NCBI GenBank assembly: GCA_947456005.1
Contig: CANGRP010000008.1
Coordinates: forward strand, 1-22,577
Length of the DNA stretch: 22,577 nt
Direction: 5' to 3'
From: Caulobacteraceae bacterium
GTDB taxonomy: Bacteria > Pseudomonadota > Alphaproteobacteria > Caulobacterales > Caulobacteraceae
Part shown: positions 21,770 through 22,577 of the stretch, in pieces
How the letters are laid out: each line of letters opens with the position of its first letter
Numbering within the stretch: the stretch's first letter is position 1
Program-made: the position numbers and the translations under genes
The notes under the pieces: model-generated
Seen by the model: only the letters and a program-made list of their open reading frames with translations
Databases searched by the model: none
Told to the model about the DNA's origin: nothing

Positions 21770-22577
21770 ATGTCCGAGACGTCCGGCGCAGGGATTCTGC
21801 CCTGCCAGTCCCTTGAAGCCCTGATCGCCAGCGAGGCCATCGCCGCCGACCGGCCCTTCGATCCTGACCAGGTCCAGCCGGCCAGCCTGGACCTGCGCCT
21901 GGGCGTCCGCGCCTGGCGGGTGCGCGCCTCCTTCCTGCCGCGTCCCGGCCGGACCGTGGCCGACCGGCTGGCGGACGTGATGATGCACGAGATCGACCTG
22001 TCGGCCGGCGCCGTGCTGGAGCGGGGCTGTGTCTACATCGCCGAGCTTCAGGAGCGCCTCGCCCTGCCGAAGGGCGTCTCGGCCCGCGCCAACCCCAAGA
22101 GCTCCACGGGCCGGGTCGACGTCTTCGTTCGCCTGCTCACCGACCACCAGCCGGCCTTTGATGACGTGGTCGACGGCTACGGGGGCCCGGCCTTCGTCGA
22201 GATCGCCCCCCAGACCTTCCCGGTCCTGGTGCGCACCGGAACCCGCCTCAACCAGCTGCGCCTGAAGCGCGGGGACCCGCCGCGCCTGGCCACGATCAGC
22301 GTGGGCGTGGACCTGGAGAGCGAGGCCGTCGCCGGCTTCCGCGCCCGCCGCCATGCCGGCGTGGTCGATATGGACCGGGTCGGCGGCCACGACCCCCGGG
22401 ACTTCTGGGAGCCCCTCACGCCGCGACGCGGAGAGCTTCTGCTCGATCCCGGCGAGTTCTACATCCTCGCCTCCCGCGAGGCGGTGGAGATCCCCGTCCT
22501 GCAAGCGGCGGAAATGACCCCCATCGACCCCTCGGTGGGGGAGTTCCGGGTGCACTATGCGGGCTTCTTCGATCCGG
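21770..22577 (+). CDS. dcd: dCTP deaminase (2'-deoxycytidine 5'-triphosphate deaminase), long alphaproteobacterial form, 3' end missing
   Basis: The frame is open to the window edge for 269 codons. The protein deaminates dCTP to dUTP, feeding thymidylate synthesis. The motif RANPKSSTGRVDVFVR (about residues 106-121) carries the conserved SS-x-GR, and AFVEIAPQTFPVLVR (about 142-156) carries the catalytic glutamate. A second dUTPase-like half begins after about residue 180 (GEFYILASREAVEIPVLQAAEMTP), so this is the long form of about 360 residues found in alphaproteobacteria rather than the 190-residue type. Only the first three quarters are visible. No good Shine-Dalgarno precedes the ATG. It diverges from metZ. 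Confidence 0.88.
   Translation, partial: MSETSGAGILPCQSLEALIASEAIAADRPFDPDQVQPASLDLRLGVRAWRVRASFLPRPGRTVADRLADVMMHEIDLSAGAVLERGCVYIAELQERLALPKGVSARANPKSSTGRVDVFVRLLTDHQPAFDDVVDGYGGPAFVEIAPQTFPVLVRTGTRLNQLRLKRGDPPRLATISVGVDLESEAVAGFRARRHAGVVDMDRVGGHDPRDFWEPLTPRRGELLLDPGEFYILASREAVEIPVLQAAEMTPIDPSVGEFRVHYAGFFDP

Overview
The window is a dense, GC-rich piece of chromosome from an alphaproteobacterium, most likely a member of the Caulobacteraceae (Phenylobacterium/Caulobacter-like). This is an inference from base composition, the gene families present, the Shine-Dalgarno-driven TTG/GTG/ATG starts, many four-base ATGA/GTGA gene overlaps, and GANTC clusters in promoter gaps. No phage, insertion sequence, CRISPR array, rRNA or tRNA was seen. 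Both ends cut through genes.

Left part (1-3197, minus strand): a molybdenum hydroxylase pair of the isoquinoline 1-oxidoreductase type (Tat-exported large subunit, cut by the window edge, plus the 2Fe-2S subunit), then a beta-lactamase-fold serine hydrolase and an aldo/keto reductase that overlap by four bases, and a previously unlisted 52-residue small protein. The small protein diverges from the next operon across a 247-bp gap holding a TTAA-N6-TTAA pair and four GANTC sites.

Middle part (3445-10882): three translationally coupled genes encode a 2-oxoacid oxidoreductase (fused gamma-alpha subunit and thiamine-diphosphate beta subunit). Its first gene fuses a GltD-type FAD/NAD(P) module to a C-terminal 2[4Fe-4S] ferredoxin domain. 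This is the architecture of NADP-linked 2-oxoglutarate oxidoreductase rather than of a plain ferredoxin-dependent enzyme. A metallo-beta-lactamase-fold hydrolase follows. Next come a pseudaminic acid synthase and, convergently, an SpsF-like nucleotidyltransferase, both pointing to surface or flagellin glycan synthesis.

Right-middle part (10999-17606, plus strand): seven tightly packed genes. DUF969 and DUF979 membrane proteins and a DUF2891 protein overlap one another and the tRNA t6A enzyme Sua5. These are followed by a D-2-hydroxyacid dehydrogenase, YaaA and 3-hydroxybutyrate dehydrogenase. A 31-bp near-perfect palindrome then leads into a PadR-DUF1700-DUF2807 operon with a TTG-started regulator, a candidate promoter and repeated TACCTTGC elements, closed by a clear intrinsic terminator.

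Right end: an SDR oxidoreductase, convergent metZ (O-succinylhomoserine sulfhydrylase), and a divergent long-form dCTP deaminase cut by the window edge.

The most promising material for follow-up is the NAD(P)-linked 2-oxoacid oxidoreductase module, the PadR operator cluster, the DUF969-DUF979-DUF2891 cassette coupled to Sua5, and the small protein with its cell-cycle-like control region.
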